The notes below the pieces were generated by a model. The model did not search any database. It was not told where the DNA came from and was given only the letters and a program-made list of their open reading frames with translations. DNA of 64,000 nucleotides from Thioclava electrotropha. Its GTDB lineage: Bacteria; Pseudomonadota; Alphaproteobacteria; Rhodobacterales; Rhodobacteraceae. Both the position numbers and the translations under genes were made by a program. Location: contig NZ_CP053562.1 of the NCBI RefSeq assembly GCF_002085925.2, forward strand, positions 2,803,501-2,867,500, given 5' to 3'. The first letter of the stretch is position 1; the number at the start of each line of letters is the position of its first letter. Shown here one piece after another: positions 26,215-37,584 of the stretch.

Positions 26215-26342
26215 CGGATGCTCCTTGCGCGCGCTGTCTCAAGCGCCGCCTTCCTAGCGCCAAGCGACGGTGCGCGAAAGCCCTCGCGCTTGCCGCATCC
26301 CCGCTCTGCCCCAGATAATCCGCAAAGGGAACGGGTTGCAGC

Positions 26343-26354
26343 GTTAGCGCTAAC
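26343..26354. promoter_or_regulatory. Palindromic operator upstream of edd
   Basis: GTTAGCGCTAAC, identical to the site before zwf (23814-23825). It is about 100 bases before the edd start codon, in a 240-base gap between the divergent rlmI-like gene and edd. Confidence 0.7.
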
Positions 26355-26454
26355 ATGATAGCAAATAGGCGACCGCGATCCGCGCCCGCTGCGCGAGCGG
26401 CCCGCAAGGGCTGCATGTTCCGCATCAGATGCATAGCAAGGAAAGGCCCCGCCG

Positions 26455-28260
26455 ATGACCCTCGATGCCACAATCGCCCGTGTGACCGACCGAATCCGCG
26501 CCCGCTCCGAAGGCCCGCGCGGCGACTATCTTGCCCGGATGCAGGCGGCTGCCGATGCAGGCCCCGCCCGCGCGCATCTCAGCTGCGGCAACCAGGCCCA
26601 CGCCTATGCGGCTATGGGGGAGGACAAAGACGCGCTCGCGGCAGAGCGCGCGCCGAATGTGGGCATCGTCACCGCCTATAACGACATGCTCTCGGCGCAT
26701 CAGCCTTTCGAGACCTTCCCGCAGACGATCAAGGCCGCGCTGCGCGAAGTCGGTGCCACGGCGCAGGTCGCAGGCGGCGTTCCTGCGATGTGCGACGGGG
26801 TTACGCAGGGCCAGCCGGGGATGGACCTGTCGCTCTTCTCGCGTGACGTAATCGCGATGGCGGCGGCGGTCTCGCTGAGCCACAACACCTTCGACGCGGC
26901 CCTCTACATGGGCGTCTGCGACAAGATCGTGCCCGGCCTGATCATGGCGGCGGCGACCTTCGGGCATATCCCGGCGATCTTCATTCCCGCGGGGCCGATG
27001 ACCACCGGGCTGCCCAATGACGAGAAAGCCAAGGTGCGCCAGCAATTCGCAGCCGGCGAAGTGGGGCGCGATGCGCTCATGGCCGCCGAGATGGCCTCCT
27101 ATCACGGCCCGGGCACCTGCACCTTCTACGGCACTGCGAACACCAACCAGATGCTGATGGAATTCATGGGGCTGCATCTTCCGGGCGCGTCCTTCGTGAA
27201 CCCGAACACGCCGCTGCGCGAGGCGCTGACGGTGGCAGGCGCGAAGCGTGCCGCCGAGATCACCGCGCTTGGCAACGACTACCGCCCGGCCTCGGAAGTG
27301 CTCGACGAGAAAGCCTTCGTGAACGGCATGGTCGGTCTGATGGCGACGGGTGGCTCGACCAACCACGTCCTGCACCTGCCCGCGATGGCGCGCGCCGCCG
27401 GGATCGTGCTCGATCTGGAAGATTTCGACGAGATTTCCTCGGTCGTGCCGCTGATGGCGAAAGTCTATCCGAACGGCCTCGCCGACGTGAACCACTTCCA
27501 TGCGGCGGGCGGGCTGCAATTCATGATCCGCCATCTGCTGGAAGCAGGCCTGCTGCATGAGGACGCGAAGACCGTCGCGGGCGACGGCCTCACCCGCTAC
27601 ACGCAGGAGCCGAAGATCACCGAGGGCGGTCTGATCTGGGAAGAGTCCGATCCGGAGAGCCAGAACGAGAAAATCCTCCGCAAGCCCGCCGATCCCTTCC
27701 AGAAAACGGGCGGCCTCAAGCAGCTCGAAGGCAATCTCGGGCGTGGCGTGATCAAGGTCTCCGCCGTCAAGCCCGAGCGCCATGTGATCGAAGCGCCGGT
27801 CCGCGTCTTCAAGGAGCAGCACGAGGTGAAGGACGCCTTCAAGAACGGTGAGTTCACCTCGGACACGATTGTCGTCGTCCGCTTCCAGGGGCCGAAGGCG
27901 AACGGGATGCCGGAGCTGCACTCGCTCACCCCGACCCTCGCAGTGCTGCAGGATCGCGGGCTGAAAGTGGCGCTGGTCACCGATGGCCGGATGTCGGGCG
28001 CCTCGGGCAAGGTTCCGGCGGCGATCCATGTCTCGCCCGAGGCCGCCGATGGCGGACCGCTTGCGAAGCTGCAAGACGGCGATATGGTGCGGCTCGACGC
28101 GACCACGGGCGAGCTGACCTGCCTGACCGAAGGTTTCGAGAGCCGCACGCCGGTCGAGCCCGACCTCAGCGGCAACCAGTACGGCCTTGGCCGCGAACTG
28201 TTCGGCGCCTTCCGCACCCATGTCGGCCCGTCCACCAAAGGCGCCTCCGTGGTGCTGTGA
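26455..28260 (+). CDS. edd: Phosphogluconate dehydratase
   Basis: 601 aa. Dehydrates 6-phosphogluconate to 2-keto-3-deoxy-6-phosphogluconate using a 4Fe-4S cluster. Member of the IlvD/Edd family: [20 protein letters not shown] at about 75, [21 protein letters not shown] (cluster Cys) at about 105-125, [16 protein letters not shown] (cluster Cys) at about 220, and [20 protein letters not shown] at about 510 with the family-wide G-R-x-S-G motif. Full length. First gene of an edd-eda operon, with the zwf-type operator upstream. Confidence 0.97.
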   Translation: MTLDATIARVTDRIRARSEGPRGDYLARMQAAADAGPARAHLSCGNQAHAYAAMGEDKDALAAERAPNVGIVTAYNDMLSAHQPFETFPQTIKAALREVGATAQVAGGVPAMCDGVTQGQPGMDLSLFSRDVIAMAAAVSLSHNTFDAALYMGVCDKIVPGLIMAAATFGHIPAIFIPAGPMTTGLPNDEKAKVRQQFAAGEVGRDALMAAEMASYHGPGTCTFYGTANTNQMLMEFMGLHLPGASFVNPNTPLREALTVAGAKRAAEITALGNDYRPASEVLDEKAFVNGMVGLMATGGSTNHVLHLPAMARAAGIVLDLEDFDEISSVVPLMAKVYPNGLADVNHFHAAGGLQFMIRHLLEAGLLHEDAKTVAGDGLTRYTQEPKITEGGLIWEESDPESQNEKILRKPADPFQKTGGLKQLEGNLGRGVIKVSAVKPERHVIEAPVRVFKEQHEVKDAFKNGEFTSDTIVVVRFQGPKANGMPELHSLTPTLAVLQDRGLKVALVTDGRMSGASGKVPAAIHVSPEAADGGPLAKLQDGDMVRLDATTGELTCLTEGFESRTPVEPDLSGNQYGLGRELFGAFRTHVGPSTKGASVVL

Positions 28261-28268
28261 GTTTTCTT

Positions 28269-28346
28269 GCCTCCGGCGGGGATATTTGTACCAAGGCGAA
28301 ATCAGGGTTCTGCCTTCGGCTTGGCGATAAATATCCCCCGCGGAGC
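28269..28346. repeat. Inverted pair of a short intergenic repeat between edd and eda
   Basis: Arm 28269-28301 contains GGGGATATTTGTACCAAGG; arm 28311-28346 is a degenerate reverse complement (GGGGATATTT..CCAAGCCGAAGG when inverted). They can fold into a long stem-loop. A third, related copy lies between ilvB and ilvN (42233-42260). A separate perfect 16-bp GC palindrome follows at 28359-28374. Confidence 0.6.
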
Positions 28347-28393
28347 GTCCTGCCCTCTCCGCCCGCGCGGGCGGCCTAGACTGGAGTGATCCG

Positions 28394-29035
28394 ATGACCC
28401 CTAGCGAACAATCCGCATCCGCCCGCAAGATCTGCGAACTGGCCCCGATCGTGCCGGTGATCGTGGTGAAGGATGTGGCCCATGCCGCCCCTCTGGCCAA
28501 AGCGCTCGTCGCGGGCGGCCTGCCTGCGCTGGAAGTGACGCTGCGCACGCCCTGCGCGCTCGACGCGATCCGTGCGATGGCCGATGTCGAAGGCGGCGTG
28601 GTCGGCGCGGGCACGCTGCTGACCCCAGCCGATGTGAAAGCCGCGAAAGCCGCGGGCGCGAAATTCGGCGTCTCGCCCGGCGCGACCGAAACGCTGGTGA
28701 AAGCCTGCGAAGACGAAGGCCTGCCGCTTCTGCCCGGTGCCGCCACCGCATCGGAAGTGATGAAGCTTCTCGAGATGGGTTACGACGTGCTGAAGTTCTT
28801 CCCGGCGGAAGCCTCGGGCGGCGCGCCTGCGCTGAAGGCCATCGGCGCCCCGATCCCGCAGGTCAGCTTCTGCCCGACGGGCGGCGTCAGCATGAAAAAC
28901 GCCAATGATTACCTGAGCCTGCCGAACGTTCTTTGCGCGGGCGGCTCCTGGGTCGCACCCGATGCGATGGTGCAATCGGGCGACTGGGCCGGGATCGAAG
29001 CGCTTGCGCGCGAGGCGGCGGCGCTGCCGCGCTAA
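28394..29035 (+). CDS. eda: KDPG/KHG aldolase
   Basis: 213 aa. Cleaves 2-keto-3-deoxy-6-phosphogluconate to pyruvate and glyceraldehyde-3-phosphate. TIM-barrel class I aldolase with E47 in GLPALEVTLRTP (proton shuttle), the GAGTLL phosphate loop at 71-76, and the Schiff-base K134 in YDVLKFFPAEASGG, followed by FCPTGGVS. Complete. It lies 133 bases after edd, across a repeat-rich gap that could modulate the edd:eda ratio by RNA structure. Confidence 0.97.
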   Translation: MTPSEQSASARKICELAPIVPVIVVKDVAHAAPLAKALVAGGLPALEVTLRTPCALDAIRAMADVEGGVVGAGTLLTPADVKAAKAAGAKFGVSPGATETLVKACEDEGLPLLPGAATASEVMKLLEMGYDVLKFFPAEASGGAPALKAIGAPIPQVSFCPTGGVSMKNANDYLSLPNVLCAGGSWVAPDAMVQSGDWAGIEALAREAAALPR

Positions 29036-29057
29036 CCCCGGTCAGGGCCAATCACCT

Positions 29058-29339
29058 TCAAGGACGGCGCGCCCGCCAGCCGCCGCGCCGCATCGGCGGG
29101 CCGCTTTCGCGGGTCAGACCTTCTTCGAGCACCCGGGTCATCGGGTGCTCGGGCGGCGCTTGATAGGCCGCGAGCACGGTGCGCATCGCTTCGTTCGCGT
29201 CCATCCCGGGGCCAAGGCTCAGCGCCCAATCCATGAAGATCGAGCGGCACTCTTCCGTGGTGATTCCGTCGATCTTGAAGCTCTCGCGGATCAGTCCTTT
29301 CGGGTCCGCCTCGCTCAATTCCATAAGTTTGCGCGCCAT
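29058..29339 (-). CDS. Conserved small hypothetical protein downstream of glnE
   Basis: 93 aa. The ATG follows the glnE stop codon with no intervening base (TGA ATG), so it is expressed with glnE. It is helical: KLMELSEADPKGLIRESFKI, then ECRSIFMDWALSLG and NEAMRTVLAAYQ, with a basic C-terminus. Proteins of this type appear to be restricted to Rhodobacterales-like genomes as far as I recognise the sequence; function unknown. Its coupling suggests a link with nitrogen regulation, which is inference. Confidence 0.7.
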   Translation of the reverse strand: MARKLMELSEADPKGLIRESFKIDGITTEECRSIFMDWALSLGPGMDANEAMRTVLAAYQAPPEHPMTRVLEEGLTRESGPPMRRGGWRARRP

Positions 29340-32114
29340 TCAGCCCTCCAGAACCCTGTCCACGATGGCGGCCGTCTCGGTCGTGACCTCATTCAGACGC
29401 GCCGCCAGAGCATCGAGATCATCCAGCCCCGTCTCGCGCAACAGGAAAGCGCGGCCGCCCTCTCCGATCGCCGCCATATCCAGGCGCTTTTCGCTCAGCA
29501 AGCGCCCGCCTGCCTGCAGTCGCCACAAGAAGCGATAGGCGGTGGCGAGCTGCTCGCCCTCCTCGCGCGTCACGAACCCGCCGCGCGGGCCAGCGCGCAG
29601 TTGCGCCTCGACCTTGCGCGCCGGGACGCCCGCACGGAGCGCAAAGCTTTGCGCTAGAAGCTCGATATCCTGCAGCCGTCCGGGGCCGACCTTCGCCTCC
29701 CAATCCCCATCTGGGGCCTTGGCCGCGAAGATCCGGGCGCGCATCTGTGCCAGCTCGTGGAGCACCGCGTCTCCGCCGCCTTTCGCCTCCAGAACCTTCA
29801 GGCGGATCGCCTCGACCCGGTCGGCCAGATCGGCGCATCCCGCGACAGGCCGCGCCCGGGTGAGCGCCAGATGCTCCCAGGTCCAGGCCTCCTCCATCTG
29901 GTAGCTCTCGAAGCTTTGCACCGAGGTCGCCACGGGCCCTTGCCGCCCCGAAGGCCGCAGCCGCATATCGACCTCGTAGAGCATCCCCTCCGGCATCGGC
30001 GCACTGAGCGCGGTGATCAGGGCCTGCGTGAGCTTCGCGTAATAAGCCCTTGAGGCGATGGGCTTCTTGCCTTCGGAAAACTCCTGCCCGTCCGCGTCGT
30101 AGATCACGATCAGATCGAGATCGGATTGCGCGTTCAGGCGCTCTGCGCCAAGGCTACCCATCCCCAGAACCACCGCGCCCTTGCCGGGGCACGGCCCGTA
30201 GCGGCGCGCGAATTCGCCCTGCACGATCGGCCAGAGCGCGCCCAGCACCGCGCCAGCCACATCGGCATATTGGCCCGCGGCCTCGGACGCATCGACGAGG
30301 CCGCGCAGGTGGTGAACGCCGACACGGAACTTCCACTCCTTCGCCCAGCGCCGCGCCGCGATCAACGCGGCCTCGTAATCGCCCGCCCGCTCCAGCAGCC
30401 GTGCAAGATCGGCCTCCAGCGCCGGTTTGCCCGGCCAAGGAGCGAAGAACGAGCCGCCCAAAACCGCGTCCAGCACCCCGGCGTTGCGCGACAGGTAGCT
30501 CGCCAGTCCCGGCGCCGTGGCGCAGATGTCGACGATCAGATCGACGAGTTGGGGATTGGCCTCGAAGAGAGAGAACAACTGCACCCCGGCGGGCAACCCC
30601 TTGAGGAAGCCGTCGAACTGGGTCAGCGCCTCCTCCATATTCGCCGCGCGCCGCATCCGGTCGAGCAGTTCCGGCTCCAGCCGCTTGAAGATCGCGCGCC
30701 CGCGTTCGGATCGCAGCGCCGGATAGCCCGTCCAGCCCTCGACGATCTCGCGCGCGGCTTCGCTCAGCTCGGGGCGCTCGGAAGCGGCATCGGGGGCGAA
30801 GAAATCATTCGTCAGCCCTTCGACCCGCTCCAGCCGGTCGCGCAGCCGGTCGCGCCAGGGCGCCACATCACCCTCGCCCATCATCGCCGCGATCCGCGCG
30901 AGCCCTTCTTCAGTGCCGGGCAGGATCTGGGTCTGGGCGTCGCCCACCATCTGCAGACGGTGCTCGATTTCGCGATGCTCGCGGTAATGATCGATCAACT
31001 CCTCTGCCACGTCCTCGGGCACCCAGGTCTTCGCCGCAAGCGCGCGCAGCCCGCCCACGGTGGTCCGGTCGCGCAGGCTCTCATCCCGCCCGCCTGCGAT
31101 CAGTTGCCGGGTCTGGGTGAAGAACTCGATCTCGCGGATGCCGCCCTGACCGAGCTTGATATTGTGGCCCGCCACCTCGATCGGGCCGTGCAGCCCCTTA
31201 TGCTCGCGGATGCGCAGGCGCATATCGTGGGCGTCCTGAATGGCCGCGAAATCGAGATGCTTGCGCCAGACGAAGGGCCGCAGCCGTTCGAGGAATTGCT
31301 CGCCCGCCGCGATATCTCCTGCACAGGGACGCGCCTTGATATAGGCCGCGCGCTCCCATGTCCGGCCCTCGGCCTCGTAATACAATTCCGCCGCGCCCAT
31401 CGAGATACAGACCGGCGTGACGGCGGCATCGGGGCGCAGACGCAGATCGGTGCGAAAGACATAACCCTCGGCGGTGCGGTCGTTGAGCATCGCCGCCATC
31501 TTGCGCGTGGCCCGGATCAGCGCGCTGCGCGCCTCCATCGCATCGTCAGGCTCGTAGCGGCTTTCATCGAAGAGGCAGATCAGGTCGATATCGGAGGAGT
31601 AGTTCAGCTCCCCCGCCCCCATCTTGCCCATCGCGAGCGCGACCATCCCGGCGGCATTCTCTATATCATCGTTGGTCGCACCGGGGATCTTGCCGCGGCG
31701 GATTTCCTCGGCCACCAGCCGCTGCATCGCGAGATCGACCGCAATATCGGCAAGCCGCGTCAAGGCGCCGGTCACTTCTTCGAGACACCAGACGCCGCCC
31801 AGATCGGCAAGCCCGGCCAGCAACGCGACGCGACGCTTCGCCCGACGCAGCTCTGACGGCAGATCGGCGAGGCTGACGGGCGTGATCCGCGCGAATTCCT
31901 CGGCCAGCGCGGCTTCGGGATTGCCCGAAATCGCGGGGCGCAGCCACTCGGCCTCTTTCTCCATCAGGCCTTTGAGATAAGGGCTGCACCCTGCCGTCCC
32001 CCCGAGCAATTCGCGCAACTCCGGCGCGAGATCGGAGAACAGCTCTTCGGCTTCGGCGGCGCGGTCGCGCTCGAAAGACAGGGGCGAACGGGTGAGACGC
32101 GAGGCAAACGGCAT
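29340..32114 (-). CDS. glnE: Bifunctional glutamine synthetase adenylyltransferase/adenylyl-removing enzyme
   Basis: 924 aa from ATG 32114 (MPFASRLTRSPLSFER). Controls glutamine synthetase by attaching or removing AMP in response to PII proteins. Two nucleotidyltransferase domains are visible: GKMGAGELNYSSDIDLICLFDE (N-terminal, adenylyl-removing, split by one residue from the 20-residue core) and GMGSLGAERLNAQSDLDLIVIYD (C-terminal, adenylylating), each with the G-S/x-D-x-D metal motif. Helical GlnD-UTase-like regulatory segments follow each. Length matches the alphaproteobacterial family. The start lacks a strong ribosome-binding site, so it may differ by some codons. Confidence 0.95.
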   Translation of the reverse strand: MPFASRLTRSPLSFERDRAAEAEELFSDLAPELRELLGGTAGCSPYLKGLMEKEAEWLRPAISGNPEAALAEEFARITPVSLADLPSELRRAKRRVALLAGLADLGGVWCLEEVTGALTRLADIAVDLAMQRLVAEEIRRGKIPGATNDDIENAAGMVALAMGKMGAGELNYSSDIDLICLFDESRYEPDDAMEARSALIRATRKMAAMLNDRTAEGYVFRTDLRLRPDAAVTPVCISMGAAELYYEAEGRTWERAAYIKARPCAGDIAAGEQFLERLRPFVWRKHLDFAAIQDAHDMRLRIREHKGLHGPIEVAGHNIKLGQGGIREIEFFTQTRQLIAGGRDESLRDRTTVGGLRALAAKTWVPEDVAEELIDHYREHREIEHRLQMVGDAQTQILPGTEEGLARIAAMMGEGDVAPWRDRLRDRLERVEGLTNDFFAPDAASERPELSEAAREIVEGWTGYPALRSERGRAIFKRLEPELLDRMRRAANMEEALTQFDGFLKGLPAGVQLFSLFEANPQLVDLIVDICATAPGLASYLSRNAGVLDAVLGGSFFAPWPGKPALEADLARLLERAGDYEAALIAARRWAKEWKFRVGVHHLRGLVDASEAAGQYADVAGAVLGALWPIVQGEFARRYGPCPGKGAVVLGMGSLGAERLNAQSDLDLIVIYDADGQEFSEGKKPIASRAYYAKLTQALITALSAPMPEGMLYEVDMRLRPSGRQGPVATSVQSFESYQMEEAWTWEHLALTRARPVAGCADLADRVEAIRLKVLEAKGGGDAVLHELAQMRARIFAAKAPDGDWEAKVGPGRLQDIELLAQSFALRAGVPARKVEAQLRAGPRGGFVTREEGEQLATAYRFLWRLQAGGRLLSEKRLDMAAIGEGGRAFLLRETGLDDLDALAARLNEVTTETAAIVDRVLEG

Positions 32115-32237
32115 GGCGCCATGCTTACGCCGCCACGCGAGCCGGTCAATGGGGATTGCTGTCGCGCGACATCTGGCCATAACTACACCCCGCCCCGGCG
32201 CCTCCGCGCCCGACCTCAGATCCTCCGGAGCCTCGCC

Positions 32238-32705
32238 ATGAGCAAATCCCTCAAACGCGTCCGTGCCGCCCTCGAAGCCGCAGGCGTGCCCTTCGAGATC
32301 ACCGAGCCGGGCGAGGCCCGCACCGCCGAGATGGCCGCACAGGCGGTAGGCTGCGAGGTCGACCAGATCGCCAAATCCATCATCTTTCGCGGCGAAGACA
32401 GCGGCCATGTCGTGCTGTTCATCACCGCAGGCGGCAACCGGGTGAGCGCCGAGAAGGCAAACGCCGTCGCGGGCCAGCCCTTGGGCATGGCAGATGCGGC
32501 GCTGATCCGGGCGGAGACGGGCTTTGCGATCGGTGGCGTCGCGCCCCTTGGCCATGTCGGCCCGGTGACGGCATTCCTCGACCCCCGACTGTTCGAATTC
32601 GACACCGTTTGGGCTGCAGCAGGCACGCCACGGCATGTTTTCGCCATCGCCCCGGCCGATCTGGAGCGGATCAGCGGTGCGAAACAAGCCGATTTCATCG
32701 AATAA
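32238..32705 (+). CDS. YbaK/aminoacyl-tRNA deacylase-type protein
   Basis: 155 aa from ATG 32238 (CGGAG upstream). The YbaK/EbsC/ProX-type editing domain hydrolyses mischarged aminoacyl-tRNA in trans. Key features are EITEPGEARTAEMAAQAVGC, then QIAKSIIFRGEDSGHVVLFI with the conserved Lys (K46 area), NRVSAEKANAV, and TGFAIGGVAPLGH near residue 100, the GxxxPxG loop of the family. No synthetase domain. Divergent from glnE with about 120 bases between. Confidence 0.92.
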   Translation: MSKSLKRVRAALEAAGVPFEITEPGEARTAEMAAQAVGCEVDQIAKSIIFRGEDSGHVVLFITAGGNRVSAEKANAVAGQPLGMADAALIRAETGFAIGGVAPLGHVGPVTAFLDPRLFEFDTVWAAAGTPRHVFAIAPADLERISGAKQADFIE

Positions 32706-32736
32706 AACCAAGCGAATCCGGTGATTTGCGAGAAAA

Positions 32737-32755
32737 ATGTAAAAATCATTTACAT
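32737..32755. promoter_or_regulatory. Palindrome upstream of the DUF2852 gene (site 1)
   Basis: ATGTAAA-N5-TTTACAT, perfect 7-bp arms. A related site with arms ATGTGAA/TTCACAT and the same 5-base spacer lies at 32795-32813. Together they look like tandem operators for a dimeric repressor (TetR/GntR-like size); the regulator is unknown. Confidence 0.6.
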
Positions 32756-32794
32756 ACCCCCTTGCAAGAACCGCCCCGACTTCCGATCTTGGGT

Positions 32795-32813
32795 ATGTGA
32801 AAGGAATTCACAT
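32795..32813. promoter_or_regulatory. Palindrome upstream of the DUF2852 gene (site 2)
   Basis: ATGTGAA-N5-TTCACAT, perfect 7-bp arms differing from site 1 by one base per arm. The distance to site 1 is 58 bp start to start, and it ends 19 bases before the DUF2852 start codon, close to the ribosome-binding site. Confidence 0.6.
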
Positions 32814-32832
32814 GCTCAACCCGGAGGTTCAA

Positions 32833-33288
32833 ATGTCCGCCTATTCCACCAACTCCATGCCCGTCGCGGTTGGTAACTGGTTTACCCGCGCCGTTAACTG
32901 GATGGATGGGAACGGCCCCGGCGCCTGGATCGCGCTGATGGTGGCCGGTTTCATTTTCGCAGGCCCCCTCGGCCTCGTCATTCTCGCTTTCATCCTGTTC
33001 ACCGGCCGCTTCGGGCGTCGCTGGCGCACGGGACAGGCGGTTCAAAAACGCAGCTTCGGTTGCTCCGGCGTCGGAGGCGTCCATGTCTCGCGTTCGACCG
33101 GCAACGCAGCGTTCGACGCCTACAAGGCCGACACGCTCGACCGACTGCAGCGCGAACAGCAGGAATTCGAAGAGTTCCTCGGTCGTCTGCGCGAAGCCCG
33201 CGACAAGGCAGAGTTCGACCAGTACATGGAAGAGCGCGCCAAGGAAGCGGCTCAGTCGGAGGACACCTCCGAGGACGCGAAAGCCTAA
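32833..33288 (+). CDS. DUF2852 family membrane protein
   Basis: 151 aa from ATG 32833 behind GGAGG; an earlier frame start at 32797 lacks such a site and overlaps the second palindrome. One or two hydrophobic spans (about 30-60, WIALMVAGFIFAGPLGLVIL) are followed by a basic, glycine-rich loop and a long charged coiled-coil-like C-terminus (DAYKADTLDRLQREQQEFEE, FLGRLREARDKAEFDQYMEE). This architecture is that of DUF2852, common in Rhodobacteraceae and of unknown role. Monocistronic between two palindromes and a strong terminator, hence probably tightly regulated. Confidence 0.85.
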   Translation: MSAYSTNSMPVAVGNWFTRAVNWMDGNGPGAWIALMVAGFIFAGPLGLVILAFILFTGRFGRRWRTGQAVQKRSFGCSGVGGVHVSRSTGNAAFDAYKADTLDRLQREQQEFEEFLGRLREARDKAEFDQYMEERAKEAAQSEDTSEDAKA

Positions 33289-33317
33289 CCATATAGACAG
33301 TTCGCAATGCGATTTCG

Positions 33318-33347
33318 GCGCCCCGGTTGACGTAACCGGGGCGCTTT
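33318..33347 (+). terminator. Rho-independent terminator after DUF2852 gene
   Basis: An 11-bp stem GCGCCCCGGTT/AACCGGGGCGC with loop GACGT and TTT lies 30 bases after the stop codon. Confidence 0.85.
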
Positions 33348-33427
33348 CTATGTCATCAACATGAAACACTTGGCGGGTGCGCGCTCCTTTGCTAGCCTGC
33401 CGCGACCCCTCCCCGACGAGGCTACTG

Positions 33428-34258
33428 ATGCGCCATTCGCTTCCGCTTGCACCGCAGTTCTACGTAACCGCGCCGCAGCCCTGCCCCTATCTGGACGGCA
33501 GGTCGGAGCGGAAATTGTTCACCGCACTGCAGGGGGAGTCGGCCGAGAAGCTCAACAATGCGCTGTCGCGGCAAGGTTTCCGGCGCTCGCAGAATGTCCT
33601 CTATCGGCCCTCTTGCGCAGATTGCACCGCCTGCCTTTCGGCCCGCATCCGGGTCGCCGATTTCAAGCTGTCGAAATCGCAGCGCCGGGTGCTGAAGAAA
33701 AACGGCGACCTAAAGCGTACCGCGACGTCGCCCTGGGCGACGGAAGAGCAATTCGCACTGTTCCGCCGCTATCTCGATGCGCGCCACGCCGATGGCGGCA
33801 TGGCCGACATGGATATCTTCGAATTCGCCGCGATGATCGAGGAGACGCCCGTGAAGTCGCGCGTGATCGAATATCGCGAGACCGCCGCCACGCCAGACAG
33901 CATGCGCGCCCTGATCGCGACCTGCCTGACCGATGTGCTCGATGACGGGCTGTCGATGGTCTATTCCTTCTACGAGCCCGAGCGGATCCGCGACTCTCTC
34001 GGCACCTACCTGATCCTCGACCATGTCGAGATCGCGCAACGCGTGGGCCTGCCCTACGTCTATCTGGGCTATTGGGTGCCCGGCTCGCCGAAGATGAACT
34101 ACAAGGCGAACTTCTCCGCGCTCGAGATCTACAAGGGCGGGCAGTGGACCGATCTTGGCGATCCGGCCACGCACGAGACCGAGACTCATCCGCTTTCCGT
34201 GCCTCCCATCGCGGAACAGGTCGCCCGGATTCAACTCCCCGATACACGCAATAGTTGA
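33428..34258 (+). CDS. bpt: Aspartate/glutamate leucyltransferase
   Basis: 276 aa from ATG 33428. Transfers leucine from Leu-tRNA to proteins with N-terminal Asp or Glu, marking them for ClpAP via the N-end rule. The N-terminal [16 protein letters not shown] and [21 protein letters not shown] contain the conserved Cys residues of the ATE N-domain. The C-domain has [43 protein letters not shown] and EIYKGGQW, all typical. Full length. Single gene following a terminator. Confidence 0.95.
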   Translation: MRHSLPLAPQFYVTAPQPCPYLDGRSERKLFTALQGESAEKLNNALSRQGFRRSQNVLYRPSCADCTACLSARIRVADFKLSKSQRRVLKKNGDLKRTATSPWATEEQFALFRRYLDARHADGGMADMDIFEFAAMIEETPVKSRVIEYRETAATPDSMRALIATCLTDVLDDGLSMVYSFYEPERIRDSLGTYLILDHVEIAQRVGLPYVYLGYWVPGSPKMNYKANFSALEIYKGGQWTDLGDPATHETETHPLSVPPIAEQVARIQLPDTRNS

Positions 34259-35590
<1,332 letters not shown>

Positions 35591-35620
35591 GCCGCCCAAA
35601 CTGGTCAAGCCAGCGAACCG

Positions 35621-35653
35621 AAGCCCCGGCGCCCTGCGCGTCGGGGCTTTTTC
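35621..35653 (+). terminator. Rho-independent terminator after binding protein 1
   Basis: AAGCCCCG and CGGGGCTT arms around a GC-rich loop, followed by TTTTT, 30 bases after the stop codon. Confidence 0.85.
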
Positions 35654-35747
35654 TATGCCCTGACGACCGAAGATACCCAACGGATATTCTGCGGCTGCAT
35701 TGCCACACTGCAGCAAGCTTTCGAAACTGTGACCATTTGCGACATAA

Positions 35748-36995
<1,248 letters not shown>

Positions 36996-37017
36996 GCCGC
37001 GTCTCGTGTGAATTGAG

Positions 37018-37049
37018 AAGGCCCCGGGGTTCGCGCCCCGGGGCCTTTT
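37018..37049. terminator. Strong terminator after binding protein 2, possibly bidirectional
   Basis: A 14-bp stem AAGGCCCCGGGG.../...CCCCGGGGCCTT with a short loop and T run on the + strand; A run on the other side. It separates binding protein 2 from the converging small lipoprotein genes. Confidence 0.9.
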
Positions 37050-37070
37050 CTATTGGTCTGGTCACAAAAA

Positions 37071-37238
37071 TCACTTCGTCGTGGCCGCGCCAACCGTGGC
37101 ACCGGCCACCGCACCAACCGGACCTGCAACCACGAGGCCGCCGACGCCGCCGGTGGCTGCACGTTCGGTCGCGTTGTCACCACATGCCGCGAGCGAAACC
37201 AGCAGGCCGCCCGCCATCAAGATCGTCGCAATTCGCAT
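37071..37238 (-). CDS. Tiny glycine-zipper lipoprotein (twin 1)
   Basis: 55 aa: MRIATILMAGGLLVSLAAC ends in an L-A-A-C lipobox, so the precursor should be lipidated at Cys19. The mature 37 residues are ERAATGGVGGLVVAGPVG followed by AVAGATVGAATTK, a G-x-x-x-G rich stretch able to form a membrane-inserting helix. The start codon follows a GA-rich stretch (GGACGAGAAG). It is 64% or so identical in the mature part to the twin at 37338-37508 by eye. Such entericidin- or glycine-zipper-like lipoproteins are often overlooked; function unknown. Confidence 0.75.
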   Translation of the reverse strand: MRIATILMAGGLLVSLAACGDNATERAATGGVGGLVVAGPVGAVAGATVGAATTK

Positions 37239-37337
37239 CTTCTCGTCCTTTCGATAGCAGCCGCAACGCGCGGCTTCCCCAAGGACAAGACGCCGAAACG
37301 CCCGCCGCGGTTCCCAAGTACCGCGAATAGCTGGCCG

Positions 37338-37508
37338 TCAATTCTTGCGCGTCACGACGCCGAGCCCGGCTCCGACGACCGCTCCCACAGGTCCCGCCAC
37401 CACGAGACCGGCCACGCCGCCCGTCGCCGCGCGCTGTTCCTTGGTCTCGCCGCAGCCCGCCAGCGCAAGCAACGAAACCCCGACAATAACGAAAAGAGGA
37501 TACCGCAT
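37338..37508 (-). CDS. Tiny glycine-zipper lipoprotein (twin 2)
   Basis: 56 aa: MRYPLFVIVGVSLLALAGC gives an L-A-G-C lipobox. The mature part GETKEQRAATGGVAGLVVAG continues PVGAVVGAGLGVVTRKN. It shares QRAATGG-V-x-GLVVAGPVGAV with the twin downstream (ERAATGGVGGLVVAGPVGAV), so the pair arose by tandem duplication. The GGCGAGGG site lies just before ATG. It is between the dctM 3' end and its twin, all on the minus strand. Confidence 0.75.
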   Translation of the reverse strand: MRYPLFVIVGVSLLALAGCGETKEQRAATGGVAGLVVAGPVGAVVGAGLGVVTRKN

Positions 37509-37584
37509 CCCTCGCCCTCCACTCTCTCTCTATAAAAAAGGGGCGGCCCCTGAAGGCCGCCCCGATCTTTCATTTTCCGGTCGA

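Noticed and set aside
26425..28746. 773-aa frame on the minus strand over edd and eda
   Set aside because: Spans two well-identified + strand genes and has no recognisable domain.
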